64,000 bases of DNA, taken from the NCBI GenBank assembly GCA_037157565.1, contig JAZHRO010000013.1, forward strand, positions 33,856,501-33,920,500, read 5' to 3'. The notes below the pieces were generated by a model that was not told the DNA's origin, ran no database searches, and saw only the letters and a list, made by a program, of their open reading frames with translations. The DNA is from Thalassia testudinum. Lineage: Eukaryota; Streptophyta; Magnoliopsida; Alismatales; Hydrocharitaceae. A program made the translations under genes and the position numbers. Positions 36,301 to 47,155 of the stretch are shown here, piece after piece. Within the stretch, counting starts at the first letter, position 1. Every line of letters begins with the position of its first letter.

Positions 36301-38979
36301 TTCGCCCCAACTGCAGGCCTGGGTGACTTCGCAGAGGTAAACCGCGCGACCTGGGGTGTGCACCTGGGCTGGAAAGCGCCTGCAGCTGCAGGTCGAGGAG
36401 CTGCAGCAGCTCAGTAATGGCGGCGAAGGGGCTCCGACCTGAAAGCAGGAATACGGCCTCTTGGCTCGGTCAGAATACACAGGGAGCTTCGCCGGAGTGC
36501 GGCGAATGCGGTGCGGGTGTTGGCGAGGCGCGAGGGCGCGTATGGAGGTAGCCCTGGGTCGGACTGTGTGCGAGATGATGGGTTTGTTCGGGGGGTGGTC
36601 GGGCAGTGGTTGGCAGTGAATGGGGAGGGGGGATCGGTTCAGTGGAGTGAGGGGAAGCTTCTGGGGTAGTCGGCGAGGGGTGAGGAGGTCTGTGGAGGTG
36701 GGATGGACTCGCCGGAGAAGGTGGTCGGAGACGGAGCAGGTGGAGGTGGAAGTCGCGTGCGGTGGAGTAAAAAGGTAAATTAAGAGAGGGAAAATGTAAG
36801 GGAAATGGAGAGGAAGCTCTTTACCTAAGTATTAGATGAAGGGGGAGGGCGGAGTAGCCGGCTTGTATGTGCCAGAGCTGGAGAAGAAGGAGCCCAGGAG
36901 GAGTCCGGCGATGGGGAAGCAGGCGGAGGGCACCGGCGGGTACAGCCCGGCGCAGACGAGGGAGCAAGGCAAACCCTACTGCAGGTAGGACAGCAGAGCG
37001 ATGTGGAGGAAGAGCAGGAAGTCGCCGGAAGCTTCGGGCCTTCTGACGGAGGAGGAAGGGATGAAAAGGGGGGGTTCTTCGTCAAAGAAGAGCTTGAAGG
37101 AGCCGGCAGGGGGTGCCGGTCCTTATAAAGAGGTTGGCGCTGAGGGAGGGGCGGGCTGGCGACGTGCCAGCCTCGCTGGAGTGAGGCCGGAGATGACACC
37201 CATACCTTCCGCGCGTTTGCATGGAAGGTATGGTGGTCGGCAGAGGGCATGGGCGGGTCTCTGCGACAGAGGACGTCGTAGGGAACCCCGCTTTTGCTTT
37301 GCAGGGCGGTAACCCTTCTTTGTGCAACACCATGCTCCGCGCAAGGTCGCTGGAGCATGGTGCTGCGCAAAGTTTGCAGGGAGGTCCTTTATGAAAAGAA
37401 TGATGAAAAGTTCGGGGCCTAAATGCAAGGGTTTCAAACGATAAGGGTCAAAAAGTAAATGAGGATGACCAAATTGTAAAGTCGGTCAAGGAGGTCTTTT
37501 CTTAGGCTCAAGTTTTTATACAAGACCAATTTGAACCTAAAGATTTTAATGGTGAATTTTAATTCTAGGTTGGACCATGTTTGACTGGCCAATTTGCGTA
37601 AAAACCCCAATTAAGTTATTAATTGGGCATGGTTCTCTTTTTAGGTCAAAATAGGTTTCTAAGGCTAAATTGAAGGTTCTAAACCCTAGAGAACATTCTT
37701 CTATGAATTTTAAAGGATTTAGTTAATTTTTATCCTACCTCGAACTTCGTGAATTGAAGTTGGATTGTTTTAGGGTTACAGAATGTCATTTAATTCCTGG
37801 AAGTTGCAATAACCCTTATTTAGATCAGATCATCCCACTTTCTTTCTTGTTAAGCTTGTTTGACCTGTGTTTGGATCCTTAATTACCCTGTTTGCAAGCT
37901 GCATTGGTGAAATTACAGTTTTACCCCTTATGATTTGTTTTATTCTTAAACTCAGGATTCTTTGAGTTAAGCCTTTCTTTGGGTCATGTAGGAGCTTTTT
38001 CTCACATATCTGGGTTAGATTGTGCTAGTTAGGGTTCATGATGAGGTTCTCATCAGCTACTAGTGTAGGGAGAGCACTAGCCACCCTACCGGTCCCGGGG
38101 TTCTACTAGCCGTCCTACACCGACTTGTTAGGCCCACTAGGAAAATCAGGGTAGTCAGGCGAGGGTGCGCGGACTGTGAAGGGGCTGGACCCCTGTTACT
38201 GAGAGGGCTCTGCCCTATGCTGGTTCCGTGCTGTGCTTTGGGGCGCACCCGTTAATGAAAACGACTGATCGCGTACCAGTTCGGGGTAGCTACCCGTGCG
38301 TTTATCGCTCGTGCCGTTGTCATGGTTACGTCTGTTAGTGACCTTGGGGTGGTTGACTGAGGGTAGGACCACCACGGGGGACTCTCCCGACCAGGAGAGC
38401 ACCATGTGTTACTTCAACTTTTCGGAAAAGACTGCAATCAAGATCGTTCCCACGAGGAACATTCGAGATCAAGAGGAAGATATGAGGAATAACTCAATAA
38501 TGAGTAAATGGAAAATAAAGAAAGAGATTAAAAATATAACAGCTACCATCCACCTTACTATTTTTCTTAGCTTTTGGTTGCCGCTCTACTCAGCGTTTTG
38601 CTTGCATGTCACCTTTGTCAACTTTTCAGGACCAGGTGTTGAGTAGCCAGAGCCGACGGCTGCAGAGGGTGCTGGGCCTAGTGGAGCCCAGTAGTGTATC
38701 GTTTCTTTTGTAGTGAGTATTTTTTTGGTTACCACTGTACTATTTTATTGTAAGCATCATGTTTATGTACCTGTTTATTTCTCTACTGTTGTGGTGGTGT
38801 ATACTGTAGTAGTTCTTTTCTTTACTGCTGTATTTTGTTACTGCTAGTTATATACATGGTGAATGTGGTTTATTTTGCTTTTCTTTTGGTTACTTTCTCG
38901 TTGGACGACTGGGTCTTGGGATCAGTCGAGTCGGTCCGATTCTCGTGTCTCGTAGGGATTCGGGAATCGGGTCGTAATA
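33398..38979 (+). mobile_element. Solo LTR C (2.66-kb family), inserted in B and split by E
   Basis: Flanked by GCAAC (33393-33397) and GCAGC (38980-38984); the intact site in the other B LTR is GCAGC, so one TSD base has mutated. Removing E and its extra TSD leaves 2667 bp, against 2662 for D and 2660 for I. Ends are TATTATGA and GTCGTAATA, decayed versions of TGTAACGA and TCGTTACA. CAGACGTCTG motifs lie at 33428-33458 and 33916-34313. About three tandem 60-bp units around GATCCTAGG lie at 34610-34762. Confidence 0.85.
35146..38055 (-). mobile_element. Solo LTR E of the A/B/G superfamily, inserted in C
   Basis: Perfect TSD GCTAC (35141-35145 and 38056-38060). In sense (minus) it starts TGATGAGAACCTCATCATG and ends GCGACCA, giving canonical TG...CA ends. 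It has the GA-rich sense block (35300-35890), the stem GTCGTCTGA...TCAGACGAC (35709-35734) and a TATA-like TTTATAAGG near 37121. No internal region. This is the deepest nesting level in the window (F > B > C > E). Confidence 0.88.
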
Positions 38980-38984
38980 GCAGC

Positions 38985-39871
38985 GAAGGCTTCACATCCC
39001 CAATTGAAGGTCTGGGCACACTCACGGAAGTACCCCGCGTTGCCTGGAGCCTTCACCTGGCGTTGAAGGGACCTGGAGCTGCTTGCCAAGCAGCTTTTGC
39101 TACCCGTCAATGGCGTCGAGGGGGCCAAGACCTGAAAGGACGAAGGCGGCCCCACGGCCACATCAGACAATGCAGGGAGCTTCGCCAGAGGACGGCAAAG
39201 GTGGTGCGGGGGTCGTCGTGGCGGGAAAGTGGGTGTGTCTGTGTGCCTAGGGCACACGGCAGAGATGTAAGTGGGTGTGTTCGAGGGGTGGTCTGAAGGT
39301 GAAGCGCAGTGAATGGAGTATGGGAAACGCTTGAGTGGAGTGAGGGGGAGCTTTTGGGCTTGTCGGCGAGGGGTGAAAGGGCCAGTGGAGGTGGAGCGAT
39401 CTCGCCTGAGATGGTGGCCGGAGGTGGAGTAGATGGAGGTGGTCGTGGCAGTCGTGGGGTCTAAAATGCCAATTTAAGAGGGGAAAAGTGAGAGGAGAGT
39501 AAGGGGAAGGTTCCTACCTACTTAGTCGACGAAGAGGGAGAGGAAGATGCCCGGCCCGTGCCTGCCGGAGCTGGGGACGAAGGTGCCCAGAAGAGGAGTA
39601 ACGGCGACGAAGAGGTGATCTGGAGACGCCATCTGGTGCGGCCTGGCGTGGGAAGACGAGGCAGAGTGAGCTCTGCTGCAAGTATGGCAGCAGAGCGACG
39701 AGGAGGAGGAGGAAAGATCGTCGGAAGCTTGGGCTGTCTGACCGGAGAGAGAGGAGACGAAGGAGGGGGGTTTTCTTCGGCCAAAGCTAGCTTGAAGGAG
39801 ACGGCTGCCCCTGCCGCTCCTTATAAAGGTGTTGGCGAGGAGAGGGTTTCGAGGGTGCGATGTGGGGTACT
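38985..39871 (-). repeat. Element B 3' LTR, piece 2
   Basis: Aligns with about 62698-63575 of the 5' LTR, including the CCTTATAAAGG TATA-like box near 39819. Its last five bases GTACT are the left TSD of element A, about 45 bp from that TATA box. Confidence 0.8.
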
Positions 39872-42607
39872 TAATGGCGGTATGACTAGGTTTTGTTGTT
39901 TTGTTATAGAAATGGCGTTGTAGTACAGATAGTCATTGCCACTATTATAATTTTTACTCAAAAATAAAAGATCTCCCGAGGTCGGACTCAGGGAGCAAAC
40001 TGTATTCTAAGGATACAAAGTTTCTATTACAAAAGTGAAAAGAGAGAGAGAGAGAGAGATTTATTTTGTTGGCTTTTTCTTCTTCTCTCTTCTTTCTCGT
40101 CGTTGTCTTCTTCTCTTCTCTTCTTTTGGGTTCTTCAGTCTTCTTCCTTCTGTTCTTCTTATTCCTCTTTTGTTCTTCTTTCTTTCTTCTTCAAAGCTTC
40201 TTCTCTTTCTCTTTTTCTTCTCTGCGGCAGTGGTGATCCTCCTCTTCTTTTTTCTTTCTTTCTTTTCTTTCCTTGCTTGAGGTTATGCCTTCTTTCTTTC
40301 GTTTCTTCTTCCAAGCTTCTTCATTTCTTCCTGCAGGCCGTCGTCTGATTTTTCAATCAGACAACTTAAGTAGCTTTTGCTACAGTGCATCTTCTTTCCT
40401 TCTTCTCTCTGTGGTTCTCTTCTTCTTCTTCTCCTGTTCCTGCACACTCGCAGTTTGGTTAGAGGGCAAAAACCTACTCTACCCTCCCCAGCGTCTCTCT
40501 CTCTCTCTCTCTCTCAGAATTCACTCGTAGGATAGCTCTCCCAGAGCTGCCGGGTATTCGGGTACGGGTCGCACCCGGGTCCAGGCCCACCGGCGTGCGG
40601 TGGTGGGCGAGGAGTGTAGGTCGGGTAAACGGGTCGGGCCAGGTCCGCGTGGGGTGGTCGCGGACAAGGCCGAGTCGAGTGGGTGAGAGGGACCTCACCC
40701 CGTGGTCAGGAGGCAAAGAGGCTAAGGCACTTTTTGCCATTATGCGGGTGCGCGGCTTCGAAATCCCACGATGTGGGACTAACTTCTGTTGCCTTCGCGC
40801 GCGCCCGCAGGACGACTCCACCTCGCCCTCTGATCAGCTGCAGTCGATGTCTGGGCCAACTGAAGAGGCAGAAGCCTTCGTGGACTTCACCCCAACCTGC
40901 AGCACCTGGGAATCTGGGGCAGCAGGGCCTGGAGCTCGCCTCGAAGCTGCTTCAGTCATCGCTAATGGCGGCTGGAGCAGCGAACCTGTTAGACAGGAAT
41001 ACGACCCTTCGGCCTAATCAAACACGCGGGGGACCTTCGCCGTGGCAAGGCGAAGGTGGTGCGGGGTGTGGTAGGTCGTGGGATGGCGTCTGGTGGCGGG
41101 GCTAGGTCGGACTGTGGCCGCGAGAATGGGTTTGCTCGGTGGAGTATGGTGGGGGTGTGGAGTGGAAATGGGTGAGCGGAGGTTGATCAGGGTGAGGAGG
41201 CGAAGTTTCTGTGAGGGTCGGCGAGGCGTATGGGGCTGCGGAGCGATGGGAATGTCTCGCCGGAGGGTGGCCGGAGATGGAGAAGGTGAGGGTGATTAAG
41301 CGCGGTCGAAGGGCGGTTGAGCAAATTAAAGTAGGGAAAAGAAAGAGAGGAGGAAAGGGAAGAACTGTACCTACTTGGAGGGACGAGGGGGGCCGGAGAA
41401 GGGCGACGGTCGTATTGACTGTCGCCGGAGAAGAAGGTGCCCAGAGAGAGACGGCGGCGGCGAGGAGAGAGCGGGAGAGCGCGCGCTGGGCACGGCGCGA
41501 CGTGGGAAGAGCAGGTGAAGGCAGCTCTGCTGCTGGTAGTGCGGCGGAGCGACGAGGAGGAGGAGGAAGAACCGCCGGAGTAGGGGGGCTTCTGTCGGAG
41601 TGGGAAGAGAGCAAAAGGGGGGGTTTCTTCGTCAGATCCGAGCTGGAGAGTGTGGCAGAGCGACGAGGGCTCTTATAGAGGCGAAATCAGAGAGGAGGGC
41701 GGAGGGAGACGACGTGCCTCCCTCGCCGGAGAACGCCGGAGATGGAGACCCATACCTTCCGTGCATTCGCATGGGCGGTATGGGCGGTTGCAGCGACCAG
41801 GGAGGTGTCCCTGTGACGGCAGACGTCGCAGGGCACCCCCTGTTGTCTTGGTAGAGGGTCTCCCTTACCCTGCGCGGCGCCATGCTCTGCGCAAAGTTGC
41901 CGGAGCATGGCGCTGCTCAGAGTTTTGCAGGGAGGACCTAAATGTAAAGAATGAAGAAGAGTTAGGCGCCAAAATGCGAGAGTTTCAAAAGTTGAGGGCC
42001 AAAAAGTAATAGATGAGGATCAAAATGTAAAGTTGGTCAAGAAGGTCTCTCCTTAGCCTCAAGTTTTTATACATGACTAATTAGGACCTAAGGATTCTGA
42101 TGGTGAATTTTATTTCTAGATCAAACCTTGTTTGACCTGTCAATTTACGTAAAAACCCAAATTAAGTTATTAATTGGGCATGGTTCTCAATGTAGGTCAA
42201 AATGGGTTCCTAAGGCCAAATTGGAGGTTCTAAACCCTAGAGATTATTTTTCTATGAATTTTAGAGTTTTTATTCGATTTTTTCTTTGCCTCGAACCTCG
42301 TGAATTGAAGTAGATTTGTTTTTAGGGTTGTAGGATGTCATGTAATTCCTTGTAGTTGCTGTAGCCCTTATTGGATCATCTCATCCCACTTTTCTTCCTA
42401 TTAGGTTATTTTGACTTATGTTTGGACCCTGAGTTACCCTATTTTCAGATTGAATCGGTGAAATTGCATTTTTACCCCTTAGTTTCTGTTTTCTTTACAA
42501 ACTCAGAATTTCTCTGAGCCAAGCCTTTCTAGAGTTATGTAGAAGCTTTTTCTTGCAAATCTGGGTTAGATGGTGCTAGTTTAGGGTTTATAACGAGGTT
42601 CTCATCA
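39872..42607 (-). repeat. Element A 3' LTR
   Basis: Pairs with 47156-49886. Only scattered substitutions and small TTC-repeat length differences are seen on reading the two side by side. Confidence 0.9.
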
Positions 42608-42622
42608 TACCCCCATACCTAA
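42608..42622 (-). promoter_or_regulatory. Polypurine tract of element A
   Basis: In sense, GTTAGGTATGGGGGTA directly precedes the 3' LTR start TGATGAG, where plus-strand priming is expected. Element B has CATGGGGGTA at the same place (50776-50786). Confidence 0.65.
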
Positions 42623-44147
42623 CTTTTGCTAGTCCCTTAGCAAAAACCTAAGGTTTTAACCTTTGTTCTAGATCATGATTTTTTTAACAACTTCAGATAA
42701 GTGCTTTTTCATTTGAACCTAGATTAGGTTAGAATGCTGACCATAGGCTTAAAAGGTACTCTAGTACCAACCAAGATCCAGATCTGTTTAGCCTTAGCCT
42801 CAGTCTTTGGCAAAGGTTTTTAAGGCCCACAAGAACTAACCTAAGGTTTATTGGACTTCGTGGTTAAAGCACCCCGTGCTTGAAACGATTTTTGCCCTGG
42901 TTCAGTTCGCAGTGCGTTTTGTAAGAGAGAGAGGTAGTAAGTTTTTCTGTTTGGAGAGTTTTTCTCTCTCTTTTTCTCTTTAGTTCTAGCCTAGGATTGA
43001 CTTTTCAACACGGTCTGTATCAGATTCATTGCTCCCATCACCAATCCTCAAGGGTTCCTGGCAATCGATGCTTCGAGATAGCACCGCCCATGGCAACCCC
43101 CAGAACCCTGGCTATTGATATTTCGGGATAATCCCATCCATGGTGTTCCGTGGCCGAATTCAGACCCTGACAATTGACACTTCGTGATAATGCCATCCAT
43201 GGAATCTGAACCGGCAGAGTGCTTACATGCCCCCAGTAGGATATGTGAATATCCTAAGAGACAAGCACCGAGGAGATGATATTTTGTTACGCATCTTCGA
43301 GGGGATTTCTCGCCTCTCCGCGCTGGGAACTCGTCCAAATCAACTTATGTTGATCGGCCGCTCCTATTCTAGGTGTACTTTTCAGAATTTTGCGACGCTT
43401 CTGCGTGATTTTGATTTTTGCGCTTACTGAACCAGGTTGTGTGTGAGGTTAGGGTGCTTAGGTTACTGAGTCCCGTAGACCAAAAGTTTGTTAATGAGGT
43501 CAAATACTCCCTAAGCCTTAGACCTATTACTTCAGCTTTTCATTTTCCTCAACCTCTTGAGGAGTGTTCAGATCTTAATGGGTACTAAGAGTCTATCCAA
43601 GAATGCCTAAGGTTTGCGTTCTTACTAATCCCATTGTGCACTTTTCAGTTCTTTTCTCGAATGGGGTCTAGAACTTAGGTTAATTCCTTAGTTTCTTACT
43701 AATGACTACTTTTTTCTCATAATTTTGTGCTCCTTTTTCATTTTGTTTCTTTTTCTCCTCCCACAAAATTTCCTTCTCCTTTTATTCTTCTTTCGAAATT
43801 CTTTTTTTAATTTTTATGGTGTTTTTGGCATATGTAAATTTTTTGTTTGAAACCTTTTCTTACAAGTTTTGCACTATCATACCCCCGTATGCCTAAGATT
43901 TGCAATGTCCTCATTGTAACTTAGGGGATTTTTATTCAACTTAGTGCATACATTAGGACAGATGTTTTGATGAGTGAATGGGTCAGGGTGACTGTTTCAG
44001 ACGATTTCTAATCTCAGATGCAAGCATCTGAGGTGGAGTCGGTTGTCCTAAAGTGTGAACTTTAAGTGCACAAAGATGTCAGAAAAGGTTTCAGGTTTTC
44101 AAAGAGAATGATGGGCTGCCTCCCGTTGAGCGCTAAATTTGATGCCT
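42623..44147 (-). other. Element A 3' non-coding region conserved with B
   Basis: Aligns along its length with 50776-52350 of element B, including a three-copy tandem repeat (43046-43213). No open frame, and in particular no env-like ORF, is visible. Its survival in both the autonomous-type and the non-autonomous element suggests cis functions such as packaging or priming (inference). Confidence 0.7.
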
Positions 44148-46028
44148 TCAGCCAAGCAGGAAATGCGATGGAGAGGGGATGGTCAAATCAGCAGAATTTT
44201 GTAAGACAAGCACCTTGATTAAGAGCCTGGTTGGTCCAACCAGGTGCTTGTTCAGATCGACAGGCTGATGATGCAGCCCAAACCCAATCAATCTGGTGGG
44301 TTGATAGATGAAGATCAAAAGGTGTGGAACCCACCATATACTATGAAGCTCAGATGGATGTGGAAGTGTGAATGCAGGGTTTGGCTGAGTTGAATCAGCC
44401 TGGTCAGAGTAGGGACCCGTAGAATAATCAGTGATTGACGCAGGAACCCTACAGGGGTGATCAGAGAGTGATGGAGCATGATATGTAGTCTGATAAGTGT
44501 TCCAAACCCGATGTGGAAATGCAATCAGCTCGGTGAGAGGTGAATCTGAATAGAAATTGAGTCTGGTTGAAGGTCGGGGTTGGGAAGAGGTTTTGATCCG
44601 TTCTGTGTGTGTGGACGAGGTGGCAATCGTGTATGAGGGCTCTTCTAGAAAGGAATGACAGGTGGTTTTCTGTAGAGAGTCCTCTGGGTAGCTATCAAAT
44701 GCCTGAAGAGTGTTTGTAGGATGAAGGAAATCTGAACTGAGAAAAGATTTGAATTCTGTGTTGCAATCACTCTTGGCATTTTCTGTTTTTGGTTCCTGAG
44801 GATCAAAAAGGAATGATTCTGTGTTACCAGTGATCTCGGGAATTAGGACCTCGGAGTCGGAGTCAGAGTTATGTGGACTGAGGTTGTAGATGGGCCTGGT
44901 GTGTTCAGGAAGAAGAGTCTCACCGCAATTATAGTCAGATCTGAAGTTGTCAGAGAGTTTGTGAAAATTGAGTTCTAAATGAGATTCTTGATCATGAATT
45001 CCACCGTAGCATAAATCATCAGATGTGGAATCAGCAGCCTGACTGGGTTCTAGCCTATATGTCAATTCTGGGCTAAAAAAGGTGTTCTGTCTAGGCTCAA
45101 GCTCGAAGCTGGTAGGATAGACCCCATTAAAACCCTGCTCATTCAACTCCTCAGTTTCTGTATCATAAATTGGCGTGTTTTCTGAAAAATTGATCAGATT
45201 TCCTGAGGATGTTGGAGAGGGATATTCATCAAATAAAGGCCCGGAATCATATTCTGTAAAAATTTGATCTTTCTCATATGAGGGCTCATATTCTTCCCAA
45301 TAAGTTTCAGATCTAGGTTCTAGGTTTAGGATGTGGGTAGAATTGCTAGAACCTAAGTCCGAATAACCTTCGAGGGCCACCTTATCAAAATAAGGGGCGG
45401 AATTTATACCCTCAAAAGGTTCAGTTCTGACCTCATTATTGCAGGAGTTTTGGAATTCTAAGCTTGGCAATTCATGGTCTAGGGTCGGTTCATCAGTGTG
45501 TTCTCCTGCAATATCCCAACCTAATTTGATGTTGTCTTCTATCTGGGTTGGGATTCCACAACCACTTTGTGCCTCAGTCCCGAGATCTGGGAAACTTGAT
45601 TGTTCCTTAATACTGTTCCAAGATGGTTCATCTTCTGTTTCTGGTATATACGGGTATTTCTGGTTGATAATTTGTTCTAGTGATCTCATCATTTCTACCC
45701 GTTTTATAAGGGCATCTTGGTGTTGTTCCCAAAGTACAGGATTTGTTAAGCATTGAAGGTATTCATATTGGTGTAATTTTTCTATCTCAATGTATCCTGT
45801 CATGGGCATATCTCGGGTTGATCCTTTTGTAATTCCTGTCAACAGAATTTGGGCACAGTTTATGATGAAAGCTGTGGTTGTTGGGACATCAACCTGAATA
45901 TTTTCTATTGGTGTTGAGGGTTTACATTTGATTTCATAGAATTCAAGGGCATCCTCAATCATCTTATCTTTCATGGATCTCTGATATTCAGGTTTTTTGA
46001 ATGGTAGTCTTAATTGGTGTGGCTGCAT
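44148..46028 (-). CDS. Uncharacterised 626-aa ORF of element A, replacing gag-pol
   Basis: I do not recognise this protein. The frame is open for 627 codons in element sense. The first ATG (46026-46028) gives MQPHQLRLPFKKPEYQ; an in-frame extension upstream has no ATG. Residues 1 to about 145 look folded: mixed charge with hydrophobic periodicity, e.g. IINCAQILLTGI and a QHQDALIKRVEMMRSLEQII helix-like stretch. About 146-520 is acidic and rich in Ser, Thr, Pro, Glu, Asp, Asn and Tyr, and is probably disordered. The last 80 residues are more hydrophobic (HSIWWVPHLLIFIYQP). No protease, RT, integrase, zinc knuckle or transmembrane pattern is evident. It begins just where gag begins in B. Such a long intact frame beside a stop-ridden relative suggests recent selection or capture. 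Confidence 0.7.
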   Translation of the reverse strand: MQPHQLRLPFKKPEYQRSMKDKMIEDALEFYEIKCKPSTPIENIQVDVPTTTAFIINCAQILLTGITKGSTRDMPMTGYIEIEKLHQYEYLQCLTNPVLWEQHQDALIKRVEMMRSLEQIINQKYPYIPETEDEPSWNSIKEQSSFPDLGTEAQSGCGIPTQIEDNIKLGWDIAGEHTDEPTLDHELPSLEFQNSCNNEVRTEPFEGINSAPYFDKVALEGYSDLGSSNSTHILNLEPRSETYWEEYEPSYEKDQIFTEYDSGPLFDEYPSPTSSGNLINFSENTPIYDTETEELNEQGFNGVYPTSFELEPRQNTFFSPELTYRLEPSQAADSTSDDLCYGGIHDQESHLELNFHKLSDNFRSDYNCGETLLPEHTRPIYNLSPHNSDSDSEVLIPEITGNTESFLFDPQEPKTENAKSDCNTEFKSFLSSDFLHPTNTLQAFDSYPEDSLQKTTCHSFLEEPSYTIATSSTHTERIKTSSQPRPSTRLNFYSDSPLTELIAFPHRVWNTYQTTYHAPSLSDHPCRVPASITDYSTGPYSDQADSTQPNPAFTLPHPSELHSIWWVPHLLIFIYQPTRLIGFGLHHQPVDLNKHLVGPTRLLIKVLVLQNSADLTIPSPSHFLLG

Positions 46029-47133
46029 CTTTGAATCAGGTGGTGGAATCAAGATATAGAATCGAAGTTTGAATCAAGATGGAAGAAGGGGACTTTGTTC
46101 GGAATCAGAGGAAAAGGGGCTATGTGAATGATTGGTTGCACAAACAAGGGCAGCGAGGCTCGGCCTCGGGGGGGGGGGGGGGAAGTGAATTTCTGAAGGA
46201 GGTTTCAAGGACCTCCTGCCAAATACTGAAGGACTGGATGAGATAAGCTGGTGCTGGACCCAATCAAGACACCCAAAATGTTGGGTGACTATAGAGGTGC
46301 GGGGCAGATGAACCCCTTGATTAGGAAGATCGTCCACCTGAGAATTACTTCGGCAGCCAGAGAGGGTGAGTCCCACGAAGACCCCTACACGGTAGAGCAT
46401 CCTCACGGGTTACAGGGTTTCCCCTACCCGACCTCTCTTGTCACTGCTGTTCCAGGTAGACCAGAATGGGGATCTTGACCTCTTAAGTCTACCTCTTTTA
46501 CTTTAAGATCAGGGTGCTTAAGGTTTCACTTGAACTTTTAGGTATTTTGAGTGAAGAAGTGACCTAATTTTAAGGTTGGTTGACCCAAGGGGTCAACTTC
46601 ACCTCTTGTTCTTTTGAGAGCTTTTGGGTCCTTTCTTTTTAGGGTTCAAGTGTTTAGAGAGCCATTTGCTTAGGGTTTCTCTTGTGTAGATTTTTTCAAG
46701 CAAGGTTTAGGTACACCTCTTTGTGGGAAGATCTTTTCTTTGTTAATAGAAGGTGTGTCTCTAAACACCCTAGTTTTTCAATTCCTGAGTTGGCTCTAGT
46801 TGGTCCATTTTAGTTGCCTAAAAAATGTAGTAGCTAGGGCTCAATCAAGAAGGTTTTAGCCCTAGTTACCTTAGCTAGATGGACAGTTAAAATGTGTTGA
46901 AATGGAAAATTTAGGCAACTTTGAGGAATTACTATGTATGATGCAGGTAGCCCTAAGTTGATTGAATTTTTTGTTCCTTTTTAAGGGAGTTTAAGAGAGG
47001 GCTAATGAAGATTACCTGTTTGTTGGAGTGTTTGTCGTGCGACTGCTCTTCCAATTTTTACCTGCACACAAGAGAGAGAAAAAGATTGGCAATCTCTTGA
47101 AAGAAATTTAAAGCTTCTAGAATAGCCGTTGCT
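46029..47133 (-). other. Element A leader (5' untranslated region)
   Basis: Homologous to the B leader (57870-58638 plus 61311-61602). It retains sequence matching the stretch just upstream of B gag and then diverges at the ORF. A run of 15 G on the plus strand (46168-46182) replaces a short stem-like GAGGCTCAGCCTC in B. Confidence 0.7.
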
Positions 47134-47151
47134 CCCCGGCAATGGCGCCAA
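47134..47151 (-). promoter_or_regulatory. Primer-binding site of element A (tRNA-Asp)
   Basis: The plus strand reads TCCCCGGCAATGGCGCCA, equal to the 3' end of plant tRNA-Asp(GTC) at 17 of 18 positions. It lies four bases from the 5' LTR. tRNA-Asp priming is known for Athila-type elements. Confidence 0.85.
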
Positions 47152-47155
47152 GAAT

